From Sequoia sempervirens (taxonomy: Eukaryota > Streptophyta > Pinopsida > Cupressales > Cupressaceae), in contig VDFB02252616.1 of assembly GCA_007258455.2 (NCBI GenBank), positions 123,797,760-123,861,759 on the forward strand: a stretch of DNA of 64,000 nt, given 5' to 3'. The translations under genes and the position numbers were made by a program. Below, piece after piece: positions 11,522 to 23,381 of the stretch; positions within the stretch are counted from its first letter, which is position 1, and each line of letters opens with the position of its first letter. The notes below the pieces were generated by a model. The model searched no databases, was not told the DNA's origin, and worked only from the letters and a program-made list of their open reading frames with translations.

Positions 11522-12334
11522 AAATGCCTATCACCTTGAAATATTCTCTTCCTTGTAGGTCCACAAAGGTCTGTATGCACCAACTCCAAAGGTCCAGTAG
11601 TAGATTATTCTTTGACTTTGAAATTCTTTCTAGCTTGCTTCCTAATCTAACACTCCTTGCAAACACCATTGATAGGTTTTGTAATCTTTGGTAGATCTCT
11701 CATAGCTTGAATTTAACTGATCCTTATTAGGATACCAAAATTGATTTGACACATTCTTTTATTCCATATATCCAATTTTCATTAATTTGAGTCATAAAGC
11801 CATACCATTAACACCCTTGAGCTGATAAAAATTTCCATTTGTTCTTCTTCCTACAACAACCAAAGTTTCATATCCTTTTTTTATCTCATAACCATCATCC
11901 TAAAATACAAGACTATATCCTTTGCTACACATTTGTCCTACACTTAAGAGGTTATGCCAAAGACCCTTAACATAAATATAACATCATTTGTATTATGCTT
12001 GCGATCAAAATTGATTGAACCCTTTCCACATATCTTAGCAAATGTATTGTCACCATACTTAACAAGACCTTCAAATTTCCCAAGTTTAACAAACTTACTC
12101 TTTTCACCACTCATGTGATTTGAGCATCCACTATTAATGATCTAGTTATTCTTCTCTTCTCTAACATGAAAAGTAGTCACCATTTCTCCTTCAATATTAT
12201 GACCTATTTTTGAAGTATTTTCCTTCATACATCTCTCAGAGTTAGCATAATTAGTTCCATCATTTAGATCCATGAATAAGCATTCATTATCCTCATCATC
12301 AAGGTAATTAAATTCATCATCAGATACGAGTGAT
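11522..12334 (-). pseudogene. Ty1/copia pol fragment: protease, pre-integrase, integrase start
   Basis: Read on the minus strand, the order is copia-like. A Gag tail rich in Asp/Glu (SLVSDDEFNYLDDEDNE, 12250-12339) comes first. The protease block IINSGCSNHM at about 12111-12139 follows, with the catalytic Asp replaced by Asn, then VKYGDNT and GKGSINF. The pre-integrase zinc motif is near 11640-11690, and LELVHTDLCGPTRK (integrase start) is near 11545-11590. Numerous stops lie between about 11700 and 12000. The left end is cut by the chromovirus 3' LTR, so the rest of pol lies outside the window. Confidence 0.8.
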
Positions 12335-13410
12335 CCCACAATACTGGTTTACAATTTCTGGCCAAATTGGACACTAAACTAATTTTTTCTAACTATATCT
12401 TCACTTTCAAGCACCTATAGTAGCTAAACCATGAGGAATTTGAAGATGATGAAAACTAGTGATTTGTGACATTTTTTCTGTAGATTCTAAATATATTTTT
12501 TTCAAAATTTTTGGAATCATATTGCACTTCTTTATCCATCTCCTTTGAAAACTAGTTTTTTTCAGTAAACACCATTTTTAAGGAGTGATGCTCACTGTAT
12601 ACAACATAAAAAAATTTCCATGAAGCATAAAATTCTATTTTTTTCAAATTTAGATTTGTAGCTATGATATCTAGCCTTTTCATTTGGTTTCATAGTGTTT
12701 TATTGAATATTTTTTCCTTAATCAAGTTTCAAAGTCAAACCAATTACAATTCAGACATAGGCGGGTCGTATACAACATACCTTTTTTTGTATGTATCGAA
12801 ATTCAAATTTTTTTTACTAGATCAAGGATATGAAAACATAGCCTGCACATATTTTTCATAATTTTATTTTGATAATCTGCTATTTTTCCACATGTGCAAA
12901 ATAAAGAGCTTGATTTTCGATGAAAAACCTATGTTTAATCAAACTTAAAAAACAAATACATAATAAAACCAAAACATATTAAAAGTATATTTGATGGATA
13001 GCTTGTTTCAAGGACTACCATCAACCAGTTGGGTCTATGAAGTCTCCTCCATTTTCATCCTCAACTCAAGTTTTGAAGGGAAAATTTTTGGAGATTTTTT
13101 ATGCTAGAGGGGGAGACGGGGGGAAAGGGGGGTTCAAATGAACCCAGGTTTGAGAAAACCCACCTCGGTAGTTCTCTCGAACCTAGATTTAGTCGAACCA
13201 GGGTTTGAGCGAACATCCCTTTCCACAAAGTTTCCCTTTTTCTTTTATTCTAGGAAATGTGAAATATGTGGGACCCAACATTTAATAGGGTTCGCTCGAA
13301 TGGAGGTTCGATTGAACCCTATTTTGGGTTCGTACAAACCAAAATTTTCATCATGGGGGCATTTTTTGCAATTTTCCTTCCTCACTGGAATTGTAAACTA
13401 GTTTTGTGGG
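12335..13410. mobile_element. Probable TIR DNA element of a second family (1076 bp)
   Basis: The ends are inverted repeats of 22 bp with 20 matches: CCCACAATACTGGTTTACAA on the left, and its near complement ending TAGTTTTGTGGG on the right. The block interrupts the copia Gag between its zinc knuckle and the protease. I could not find a clear target duplication, so superfamily and exact ends are uncertain; a CACTA-like end (CACAA) is only a possibility. No convincing ORF is present. Confidence 0.6.
13130..13345. repeat. Cluster of short GGTTCG..CGAACC inverted repeats
   Basis: About five imperfect palindromes of one type lie within 215 bp, for example GGTTCAAATGAACC at 13131 and GGTTCGATTGAACC near 13306, plus GTTCTCTCGAAC and GGGTTCGTACAAACC. 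They sit in the last 300 bp of the TIR element at 12335-13410, a position like that of subterminal transposase-binding repeats. Confidence 0.6.
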
Positions 13411-13419
13411 TTTACGCAT

Positions 13420-14215
13420 GGGTATGTATAGGATCATGATGGGCCAAAAAGTGGCGATATGATGGGTATGTGTAGGGTATGTGGCTGATGTCTTTTTTTT
13501 ACCCAAAATTGATGAAACAAAAAGGGTTTTTAAAGGAGATTCTCAGCTTTCCACCAATATAAATTATGCTTTACTTTGAATTTAATAAATTATTATTATT
13601 CATTTTCTATTTGAATTATGACTAAAGTCCTGATTGATAGCTGATTGAAAAACATCTATAGCTTTCCAACGGTATAGCTTTTTTTGAATCTGAAATATGC
13701 ATCACGTTCTATGCTTTGCATACTATAATTTTTATTTTTAAATGAATTTCATGAAGTTTTGACTAAGTTAATGTGGTTAGACATACAAGTTTTTATATTT
13801 TTTACAAGTTGTAATAAAAAATTCATAATTAATTATTTACTTGGAAAAAAATACAAAAAAATATGCATCACATTGAGACATGAGTCATCTACTTATATCT
13901 AAAATTGTATAAATTTTTTATCATTTTATTGTGGTTAGCTTGGTTAGACATACACCTACTTATTTTTTTCCTGAAATTTAAGTACTACTGCATTGAAATT
14001 TCAAATTTTCACCAAATAGATAATTTTGTTTTTTTTAAATAAACCTAATAGTTTAGAAACTACATTCAATTTGCTACAGATTATATTCTTACATATTTTT
14101 TAAATAATATAGATAACTTGTTCAAATTTTTACATCAAGTTTCTTAACTCTAATTTTTTTTGAATTTTTTACCACTTAAGGTCATGTTTTTTCCATAATG
14201 ATCTTGTACATACCC
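13420..14215 (+). mobile_element. TIR element copy 5 (796 bp)
   Basis: It starts GGGTATGTATAGGATCAT and ends GATCTTGTACATACCC. The flanks are GCAT (13416-13419) and CCAT (14216-14219), a plausible 4-bp duplication with one mismatch. It lies nine bases from the right end of the neighbouring TIR element, so two DNA elements stack at one point in the copia Gag. Confidence 0.8.
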
Positions 14216-14430
14216 CCATATACTAGCATCTTCTTCAACATATTAAATATTCTTAAATGATTTACTTTTTCTCTCCTTATATTTATCTTTTGAAGCTTTG
14301 ATAAGACATCTTGAAGCCTAATGAACAATCTTTCCACAATTGAAACATTTGAAAGGTAACTTACCTCTCTATTTTCTAGTGCTCTTTTTCAATCTCATTA
14401 ATTTGAATGAAGGATAGAACATTGAAAGAG
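14216..14430 (-). pseudogene. Ty1/copia Gag fragment with zinc knuckle
   Basis: The minus-strand reading gives LMRLKKSTRK, then RGKLPFKCFNCGK and a CX2CX4HX4C knuckle at 14306-14347 (CFNCGKIVH, a stop, ASRC). KASKDKYKGEK and YVEEDAS follow. It continues across the two inserted DNA elements to the Asp-rich segment at 12250-12339, so it is the upstream part of the same copia element. Its start and 5' LTR were not located. Confidence 0.75.
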
Positions 14431-14603
14431 TTGATCACAACAATCCTTTTAGATACTTTTATGAAGTACCTTCACTAATCCTCCTTGGTCACCCAAGAAA
14501 CACTAAACTAACTCCAACATTAGATCTCCTGGCTGTAGATTCTACAAACCTCTACATAACATAAGAGAACATAAAGGGTACCCAGACTCCGTGCACAATA
14601 AGA

Positions 14604-14750
14604 CAACAAATTTCCTCTGAAAGTCCACATCTCCTTTGAGTATGTTAAAATTCCTCCTCTAGTGTTGCACATGAGAACAAATATTCTCCAAGAGTCCAAA
14701 TCTCTTCTGAGTGTGTCAAATCCCTCCTCTAAAGTTGTGGAAATAGTTCC
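14604..14750. repeat. Imperfect direct repeat, two ~73-bp units
   Basis: The units share AGTCCA(C/A)ATCTC, TGAGT(A/G)TGT and CCTCCTCTA(A/G) in the same order and spacing. The second begins at about 14677. Confidence 0.6.
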
Positions 14751-16420
14751 TCCTCTATTGTACAAAAGAACCTAACCAAATAGAATATTAACTACACTCA
14801 CAAGAAACATCAACAAATTCCAAGTGCCCCTTGCTCCTTAAAGGGACACATATATAAAAAGGTGCTTCTCATATAATGAATCATCACTAAGTGAGAAGCT
14901 AGCTTGGGATGATAGATGTGATCCCACCTCCATTTCCTCCAACCTCTAATATATACCTATTATAATCTATCCACTTGATTTCTCATTAGATTCTTCAGTA
15001 GTACAAGAATAAAAAATTTAAATCTCTATTATGCATAACATGAATGACTTGGATAAAATAAACATTATGTAAATCAATTATGCATTAGATCACCATATTG
15101 AAAACAAGAGATTGGGTGTTGTGTTAGATTGATAATGCATTCTTACAATAACCAAATTAGCCTTATAAGACATCATTTTCCTTATCACTCCAATTGAAAA
15201 TTATTTTACTTTATTCACAATGCCAAAAAATAATTTTGAATCCTTAAATACTACCATTAATAACATACTTTTTTTAGTACGTATGAAAAATAATATTGAA
15301 TATCTTATCTTCCTAGCCTATGTGAAATGAATCTCTTAATCCTATGCTAACTAAGGCTATTCTACTATATTGAATGAACCAAAATACAATACCTATATTT
15401 CACGCCCTTACACTTTCTTATGCCCCGAGCCTTTCTATGATTCCTCCACACTCCCCTCTCTCTAAACTCTATCTTCTATAGTAGCGAATCACCAATGTAG
15501 TGGAATTTTCATATATTCAAAGCCTCATACAAATACAAAAATATTTGAGCTACTATGTTGCACAACTCTTAAACTAAATTGAGACAAAAAGGATGGCTAT
15601 GTTACTCCTAAATAATTTCTAATCTAATGAAGAGATAGAAACAAAAGTAGAAACTATGGAGTATAGGTGAAGAGTATCTTAAAAAATAGAGAGAATGAAG
15701 TGAAAAAGGTTTGAAGGATTTATTATCTTCTATGCTTAAGCTTTCATCCAAGAATTTTTCCCCTTTATATGCTTCATTTGTCACTTGAAATGATATTTTA
15801 AACACCTTTATTTATCATTGGAATAGATGCATTAAACATAAATTGCTTCACCAATATTTATGCATTGTCGTTAATTTCCCTTAGACCAATGACTTTGAGA
15901 ATTAAATTTTGAATAAAATAAGTAAATACAATTTCTTAATGCTTATCTTGAAAGCTGTAGAATTTTATCATTGTATTATCCAAGACACTAAAATTCACTT
16001 CAAATTCTTAAAATAAATCTCAGTCACAACACTTATATTTTGTACACTTTGCCTCTATGCCATCATTTTATTCTTTTGTAAATATAGGATAATCACTAGA
16101 TTATCTTATCTTCATTAATTCCATGTTAAAAATGATAGAGAAATAAAACTTAAACTACAAACTACATCATGATTGCATAGAAAATAGAAAATAATATATT
16201 TAATTTGATCATAATTATACAAAATGATTTTACATTGAAATTTATTGGATTTTTCAAGCATTCATTTCCCAAACAAAACTAACTTATGAGAATGTAACTT
16301 CCCAACTAACCCACTAACAATTAGCTAATATTTATAATTTATGTACATTCTAATCTATAAACTAGCCTAAATATAAACTATCTAATTAATGTAATATCCA
16401 ACAATATGTTAATCCATCAC

Positions 16421-16433
16421 ACACACACACACA
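16421..16433. repeat. (CA)n microsatellite
   Basis: A run of six to seven CA units, CACACACACACAC. Confidence 0.7.
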
Positions 16434-16613
16434 GATGTTGCTACATAAATTCAAAAACACTTCAACATTAGTTCATGACCGCTACTTATATTCAAACCAT
16501 CCCAACCAATAAAAGTATGTGTACTCACAAGAATAAGATAAAAGAGCATCCAAGATAGATTAGATAACTCATTGTAATAAAAAATTTAAGCACCAAAGTA
16601 CCATATTACTATA

Positions 16614-16800
16614 AGAAAATATAGGAATACAAATGTACAATATAAAATGTATAATTGTATCACTATATAAATTCAATCAAAGGAAGATTTTACTCTCATA
16701 AAATTGAAGAAAATATAGGAATAAAAATGTATAATAAAAACAATGTCATTGTGGCACTATAGGAATACAATCAAAGGAAGATGATTCTCTTTATGATTTT
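16614..16800. repeat. Imperfect tandem duplication, ~94-bp period
   Basis: Two units each contain GAAAATATAGGAATA, a TAT-rich middle and CAATCAAAGGAAGAT. The second unit starts at about 16708. The repeat has diverged, mostly in the A/T-rich middle. Confidence 0.7.
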
Positions 16801-17612
16801 GTGTGAGAAGCTTCAATCTTAGAAGCCAAAAAAATTATAAATATTCTTCTCAAATATGAGAAAGCGATATATCAAAAAATATTTTTTCCTAAAGAAGTAT
16901 ATTTTTCTTGAATATGAGCTTTATGAGACAAGAAAGGATTCCCTCCATTTTTGGTTATCAAGTTGTCTGATTCCACTCAAAATACCTTGGAATTCAATTT
17001 TCTTTAAGAAAAAAGTTCTTGACCATTTTTGGAATGGTTTTATTGAAATATTTATACAATGAACCTTCTTTGTGTGTACGCCTTCTTAAAAAAATTGGTC
17101 AAATCCTCGTTAAAAATAGCCTTTAAAATCAAGATCTTTATAGCATGAACCCCCTTTGTGTGCCTTCCAAAATTTCTACAAATATTTGAGAAAATTTTGA
17201 AAAAAAAATATTGATAGTCTTGGAGAAATAAATTGTATCCCTCTTTTTTCCTAAAAAAATTATGTAAACTAGAATGTAGAGGTAGTATGAATATAAGGAA
17301 CTTCAAATAATTCAACTTAGCCCTCATTAACAACGTCATATGGAGACTCCTTAAAGAGAACAAAGAGTGGACTGATATTATTGGTAAAAATATCTTAGAC
17401 CTAGGAACTTGGAGATTCTCTCTTCATAAGATCATCCCCAAGGATCAACTATTTGGAAAAGTATTTCAAATACTATATGAACTTAAATTATAAAAGAACT
17501 AAATAGAAACATGTGAATGGAACAACTAAAAGTGGGTGAAACATTTTTACAAAATCTCTTTGGTTGATTTTCATGCTTTATATTTTCAAATTTCCTGCTC
17601 TCTTGGAGCAAC

Positions 17613-19049
17613 CATGGCATTGTTGGGTGGGGGGGGCCAACTAGTGTCCCCTTCCAAACCTTTATCCCCTTTGTCTTGGGTGGAATAGTTTTGTCCCATG
17701 TAGCTGGTGCCTTGGGTTCAAAAACTGTCATGGTGGGAGTGCATACTATCAACCTTCAAACTTTTGATGGTTCTCCTTTTCTGAAAGGAAATATGGAGTC
17801 TTATGTGAAAAAGCTGGTTGGGAAAAGGTCTATATCAAGGTGGGATCTTTTCTCCGCTTTTGATTCAAAAGAGTGCTATGTTGTGAATGGTATAGAAATC
17901 TCTATTCCAAATGAAATAATGGACGAATCGATTGCAAACCTCCAATTGTCACTTGTTGGGAATATTTTTTCCTTCAAACCCAACATTGACCAGGTACGTA
18001 AATGGTCATTTTTTTTGGACTTGCAAAGGTGAAGTCTATGTGAGTGCCATGAAAAATGGTCTCTTTCTCTTTAGTTTTAACAATTAGGAGGATTGTATCT
18101 CAGTCCTTATGGGGGGTCCTTGGGCGTCTAACAATAATTTTAAGAACTATTTGGTTTTGTGTAAATGGAAGTCAAGTCTTGACCCATCTACTAATCTAGT
18201 TTTTGTAGCCACTACTTGGGTTAGGCTCCCAGGGTTACCCCTTGAGCTCTAGAACTTTAAGGTGTTTCAAGGGATAGCTAACTCCTTTGGTAGTATTCTT
18301 GTTGTGGATAAAGTTATCGCCCAAAGGTCTAGACTAGTATTTTTTAGAATATGTGTTAATGTCATTGTTAATAGTGTTCTTCTTTCCATCACTTTGAATT
18401 CTAAGTTTGGGTCCTAGAGTCAAGTCTTGGAATATGAGAATACAAGATTATTTTGTCAACTCTATCGAAAGTTTGATCATCTTAGTAATTCTTCTAAGAA
18501 ATAACCTCCCCAAAAGGATAAAATGGTTCTTGTCTCTTCCTCCCCTATTCCTAGTAAAGAGTAGAGTAATTCCATTGTTACTGAGAAGTCCACCCCATTA
18601 CCTAAAGGGTCTGATGCTACTCCCTAGGTGGGGTCATTTTAGAAAAAAATAAGGATATGGAGGATATGTCTCTCTTGACGGTTGGTTCCTCCCCACCTCT
18701 TGAGGCGGTTGATGATGTCTCAAAGGCTAACTCTATAGTGGATGAGCCCCCCTTATTGTTAGTTAATGAAAAAAATGAAAATAAAGGCTTAGAAATTTGT
18801 GTTTCTTTGAAAAAATAATACTATGTTCCTCATGAGTCTTTGCAATTGAAAATGGAAGAATCATTGGAAATTTTGGGGTTCACAGAGCTAGTCCCTCCTT
18901 CAAATCATGAGGATAATGATGATCCATGGACTCAAGTGATTAGTAAATCCAAGAAAAAGAAGAAAGTGGATGTGGGAAATAAACCAAAAGTGGGTAGAAT
19001 AAATAATAAGGAGCTAGAACCAAGGAAGTGGCTAGAGAAATTTCCTTAG
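17613..19049 (+). pseudogene. LINE (L1-type) ORF1, DUF4283-like
   Basis: This is the RNA-binding protein of a plant L1 retrotransposon. ATG 17613 starts MALLGGGGQ. The frame breaks near a run of eight Gs (about 17630-17637) and a stop, and continues as 17676-18032. That segment contains the DUF4283-like VGNIFSFKPNIDQVRKW. Later frames give LMGGPWASNN, WVRLPGLPLEL, FQGIANSFGSILVVDKV, RSRLVFFRICV and a remnant CCHC knuckle (FCQLYRKFDHLS). The C-terminal part is intact at 18840-19049 (GFTELVPP, DDPWTQVISKSKKKKK). Several frame changes make it non-functional. Confidence 0.85.
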
Positions 19050-19157
19050 GGAAACAAAGGACCTTGGAGGGCCTCACTAATGGTAATAAATCAGACAATT
19101 GAGTAGGGATATTTATCCCCTTGGGCAAGGAAAAAGTTTTTTGGCTCCTTTGTTGGT

Positions 19158-20450
19158 GGTCATGAAGTTGTTTTCACGGAACATTAGAGGACTTAATTTT
19201 CCTCTTAAATAAAACATCTTAAACTGCACCATAATATATTTGAAAATCGATATTCTTTTAATCTAGGAAATGAAAATTAAGAAAGAAATATTTGAGAAGA
19301 TGGTTTTAAAAATGTTTGGCCGAGGGATAAATTTTGTGTCAGTGAAGTTGATGGGGCATATGCCGGGATTGCTACCCTTTTGAACCCTAATAGGTTGTCA
19401 AGAAAAGAAGGTTTAAGTAATCATAACTGTCTTGAAGTGGTCCTACAAGATAAAAACATAGGTGCTAAATGGAACCTAGTTAATGTCTATGGCCCTAACA
19501 CTACACCTACTAGGAAAATTCTTTGAGATTCTTTGCTAGGGTTGTTGTCTAACAACCAAAATGTGAAGTGGATACTTGATAGGTATTTTAACACCCCCCT
19601 CTACCTTCATAGAAACTTGGAGGACTTGAAGACGTCTCTGATAGTACAATGTTGGACTTTTCCAATTTCATTTCTTCCCAAGGCCTCCTTGATGTTGACC
19701 TCCTAGATTCTAAATTCACTTGGTTGAAAAAATGACATGGTCAAGACCATATCCAAGTCAAGCTAGATAGAGTTTTAATTTTAGGTGACTAGGATATCTT
19801 AGCTAAATTATAGTTTTATGCCCTTCCTAGATCAACCTCTAACTATAGTTACCTAGTTTTGAATAGGGAGTATTTGAAAAATCTGTGGACCTTACCCCTT
19901 TAGATATGAAATAATGTTGAATCTACACCCTAAATTTAAAGATCCTATCAGGAAATGGTGGAACATGCCTTGTCATGGAACTCCCATGTTTTGTATGGTT
20001 TAGAAGATAAAAAGAATATGACACAAGGTTCAGGGCTGGAATAAAATCACATTTGGGAATATTTTCCAGACTAAGAAAACCATCCTCTCTAATCTAAATT
20101 CAATCCAAGAAATGATGTAATTGGTGACCATTGAAAAAGAATCTTCAATCAAGGAGAAATAGTTAAGAAATGAATGGTTTGATCTAGGAAGGAAAGAGGA
20201 GACTTTCTAGAAATAGAAATCCAAAATGCAATGGCTATAAGAAGGTGATAAAAATACAAAATTCTTCCACCATTCCACATTTAAACATAGGAGGAGGAAT
20301 AGGATCTGCTTTATTTTTAGGAATGATGGTGTTCTTCCTACCAAGGAGGAGGACTTAATGGCTAAGGCTATTTCCTTCTTCACTAATGATGGTTGTATTC
20401 TAGACCCTCCTCCTTCTCTGCTAGACTCTCTTCTTGAGGTTATCTCAAGG
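19158..20450 (+). pseudogene. LINE ORF2, endonuclease part
   Basis: The AP-type endonuclease that nicks target DNA starts near 19158 with MKLFSRNIRGLN, the usual Asn-containing N-terminal motif. It is followed by DILLI and EMKIKK, where the metal-binding Glu is expected. NLVNVYGPN (about 19468-19496) is the conserved VYGP block. The rest, to the RT start, includes FFHHSTFKHRRRNRI near 20264-20305, typical of the EN-RT linker. Many stops and frameshifts are present. Confidence 0.8.
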
Positions 20451-21650
20451 AAGGTGAATCAAGAAGATCTTAAGACTCTAGAAAATAAGGTTTCTCTAGA
20501 ATAGGTCAAATTCTCTATTTTTTCTTTTGGTGCCTTTAAAGCCTTTGACTCAAATGGTTTTCCACTGGATTTTTTTAAGATTTCTAGGAATCCATTTCCC
20601 CAAACCTTCTTCTTGCTGCTAGATATTTCTTTAGATTAGGTAGACTTCTTCTCTAGATTAACTCTATTTACATTGTCCTTATTCCTAAAAAATAAGATTC
20701 TTGTTCTATGTTTGACTACTTCCCTATTAGCCTTTGTAACATAGTTTATAAAGCTTTTCAAAAATCATGGTTCACAATCTTAAAACAATATTGCATAATT
20801 TTTTTTGAGGAAATCAAAAAGGTTTTGTGACTGGAAGACAAATTCTAGATGTGGCCATTCTTTCCCATTATCTTATTCACTCAATGGAGCACTCTAAGAA
20901 CCCAGGTATGGTTCTTAAATTAGACATCTTTAAATCCTATGACAGGGTTTCTTGGAGTTTCATTTTTGGTATCTTAGCAAAAATTAGATTTTTTGGGAAG
21001 CTTTTGAGGCTCATCAAGGATTTTATTTCTTCCACTAGTTATGTTCTTTTGAATGAGGTTCCTACAAAACAGATCCACCGTGGCAAGGGGTTGAGACAAG
21101 GAGAACCCCTTTCTCCTTATCTCTTCATAATAGTTGTTGAAGTTCTTGGTTGCAATCTTCAAAAAAGTCTTGATAGGGGACATCTACAGGGTATCCATGT
21201 TGCTTCTACTTTGGCCTCAACATCCCATAAAGAATTTTTTGATGACACTATTTTGTTTGAGGTGACCTTAATTGTGGAATCAAAAAAATGGAAGGTTGTT
21301 CTTAATAAGTATGTTGTTGCTTCAGGCCATTTTATAAATTATAAAAAGAGTAAAATGCACTTTTTTACCACTACTCAAAAGGTGAAGAACATGATTCTAA
21401 GGATTTTGGGTTTTGAAGAAGCAAGGATCCCTGATGTCTACTTAGGGCTCCCCCTAAGTACTAAGAAACTCCCTAACACCTTTTGCAATGGGTTATTGAA
21501 AGATTCCATAAGAAATTTGTATGTTGGAAAGGAAAGTTACTCATTCAAGCTGGTAAGCTCCAACTTTTCAAGTCTCATCTTCAAAATGTACCGGTTTACT
21601 ACTTATCACTCTTCAAGAAGCCAACTTTTATTACAAGGAATATAGATAAA
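20450..21650 (+). pseudogene. LINE ORF2, reverse transcriptase
   Basis: The best preserved part of the LINE is an open frame of 272 codons at 20827-21645. RT blocks in order are TGRQILDVAILSHYLIHS, VLKLDIFKSYDRVSW (first catalytic Asp), GLRQGEPLSPYLFII, and FFDDTILFEV (about 21235-21265), where the usual FADD box is FFDD with both Asp kept. Next comes GHFINYKKSKMHFF, then YLGLPLSTKKLP near 21440-21475. The upstream fingers region (20450-20820) is frameshifted. Confidence 0.88.
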
Positions 21651-22900
21651 ATATAGAGGAATTTCCTTTGGATTGGGACTGAAGATAGAACAAGGATTTA
21701 TTTGGTTAGCTAGGAGAAATTATGCTCCCTAAAGTAGTTGGGAGCCCTGCGAATAAGAAAATTAAAGACTTTTAATAAGTCTCTCAAGTATCCAAAATAG
21801 GCTAGTATTTCATTCAAGGCAAGAAAGATTGGACTAGTATTGTCAATGCTAAATTTATGGATAATGGCCCCCCTAGTATTTTTTTATTCTCTCAAGGTTT
21901 TTCAAATGGTTCTACCTTTTGGAACAATATTCTCAAAACTAGGAATACCTTATAGCAGCGAGCTAGGAGGAAAGTTGGGAATGGGAGGTCAATTAGGTTT
22001 TGGGACAAACTATGGGGGAGAAGCCCTACTCTATGTTTGGTTTCTCATTTATCCACTTTAAAACATGACCTCGCAATTTTATATGTACCTACTCTTAATG
22101 GTTACATTACCTGGTCTAGAGGAATCCCTAGATGGAAAAACTTTGAGGAAGATGCCTTGGATATGAATCAAAGAAGAGGAACTAATATGCAAGGCCGCTC
22201 TAATCTTTTTGTTGTTCTCAACTCACTTATTGGATATTGTTGTTTGGTTCTCCAAGGAGGAGAGGATGATTGGATCTAGGGTGGTAACCATTTTGGGGCC
22301 TTTATTGTTAAATCAACTTATGACAGGTTGGATGTTGCTCCTAGTATTGACTAGAATTTCAATTGGCCTACAATTTGGAATACTGAGTTGATACCTAAAA
22401 TTAATTGTTTTTGTTGGTCAGTTATGCATAGTAGAATCCTTACTATTTATGTTCTTAATAGGATATTTTTCTAGTTTTTTAATAGATGATCCTTCTATTT
22501 AGTTGAGGAAGAAACTATTTCCCATTTGCTTACTCAATGTTATTTTTCCAAAGAAGTCTTGCCCTTGGCTCTTTACAATCTCTTGACTAATTGGGTGTTA
22601 TTGAAGGACTTAAAGGACCTAACAACCCAATGGTGTTTAATCCCATTCAATCATCCTATCATTAAGGAATTATGGTGTCAGGTTTCCCCTTTTGTCACCT
22701 AGAACCTTTGGAAGGAGAGGAATACTAGAATTTTTAGGAACAAGAAAAGAACCAATGGTGAGATATTTTATAGTACAAAACCACAAATTGTGGAAAACCC
22801 CAACTCAAAAGTATGTTGTCTCTCAAAATTTATGCCGGACTATAAAGAACTAAGGATCAAATAGTTATGGGGTCTTAAATGTGATGTCACCTAGGTTAAT
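21650..22900 (+). pseudogene. LINE ORF2, post-RT region with zf-RVT-like segment
   Basis: Broken frames follow the RT. Near 22380-22560 the reading (WNTELIPKINCFCWSVMHSR, then EEETISHLLTQC) matches the zf-RVT layout of plant LINEs. The frame W-K-E-R-N near 22705-22740 is the linker usual before RNase H. Confidence 0.7.
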
Positions 22901-22929
22901 TGGGAAAAAGATTCTAAACATGAAAATGA

Positions 22930-23381
22930 CTAGATGGAAACCCCCTCCAAAAGGCTAGGTTAAATTAAATTTTGATGGATTCTCTAAAGGTAACTTGGGG
23001 ATTGTGGTTGTGGGGGTCTTATTAGAGATCATAATGGAAGATGCAAAGAGGGCTACACCAAGTGCTTAGGGATGGTTACTAGTGTGGAAGAAGAGGCTAC
23101 TACTACCTGGAGAGGAAAAAGAAGGCTAAAAAAAATAGGTTTCACTAAGTTTTTTATTGAGAGGGATTCTAAACTAATAATCGAGTCCCTCATGGGTCAA
23201 GCTAAACCCCTTAGAAGATCAACAACTTGATTCAAGACTGAAGATGGGTTATGAACTCTATGGAAAGGTATTTGTTATTTCACATCTTTAGAGAGGGAAA
23301 TAATGTCATTGATTCAGTTGCTAATGTGGGCCTCTCTAACCCACAATGGACCTTCTAGAACTATCATAATATTCCATTTTT
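22930..23381 (+). pseudogene. LINE RNase H-like domain, 3' end cut
   Basis: The reading KLNFDGFSKGN (first Asp), GGLIRDHNGRCKEGYT, then EEEATTTW (Glu), FFIERDSKLIIESLMG (Asp) matches the plant LINE RNase H (RVT_3) order. The sequence is interrupted at 23382 by the end of LTR Y, so the LINE tail and poly(A) are not seen. Confidence 0.8.

Larger units (their letters stand above)
14430..17600. other. Region without recognised genes
   Basis: AT-rich sequence with short uninformative ORFs. It may include the 5' part and LTR of the minus-strand copia element, but no primer binding site or paired LTR was found. It contains a direct repeat (14604-14750), a short CA run and a tandem duplication near 16614-16800. 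Near 17330-17480 a + strand reading (W, K, D-rich) is weakly LINE-like. Confidence 0.5.

Noticed and set aside
13288..13320. GGGTTCG and GGTTCGATTG as tRNA T-arm (B-box) or SINE promoter
   Set aside because: There is no A-box at the right distance upstream, and the motif repeats several times as palindromes, which a B-box would not.
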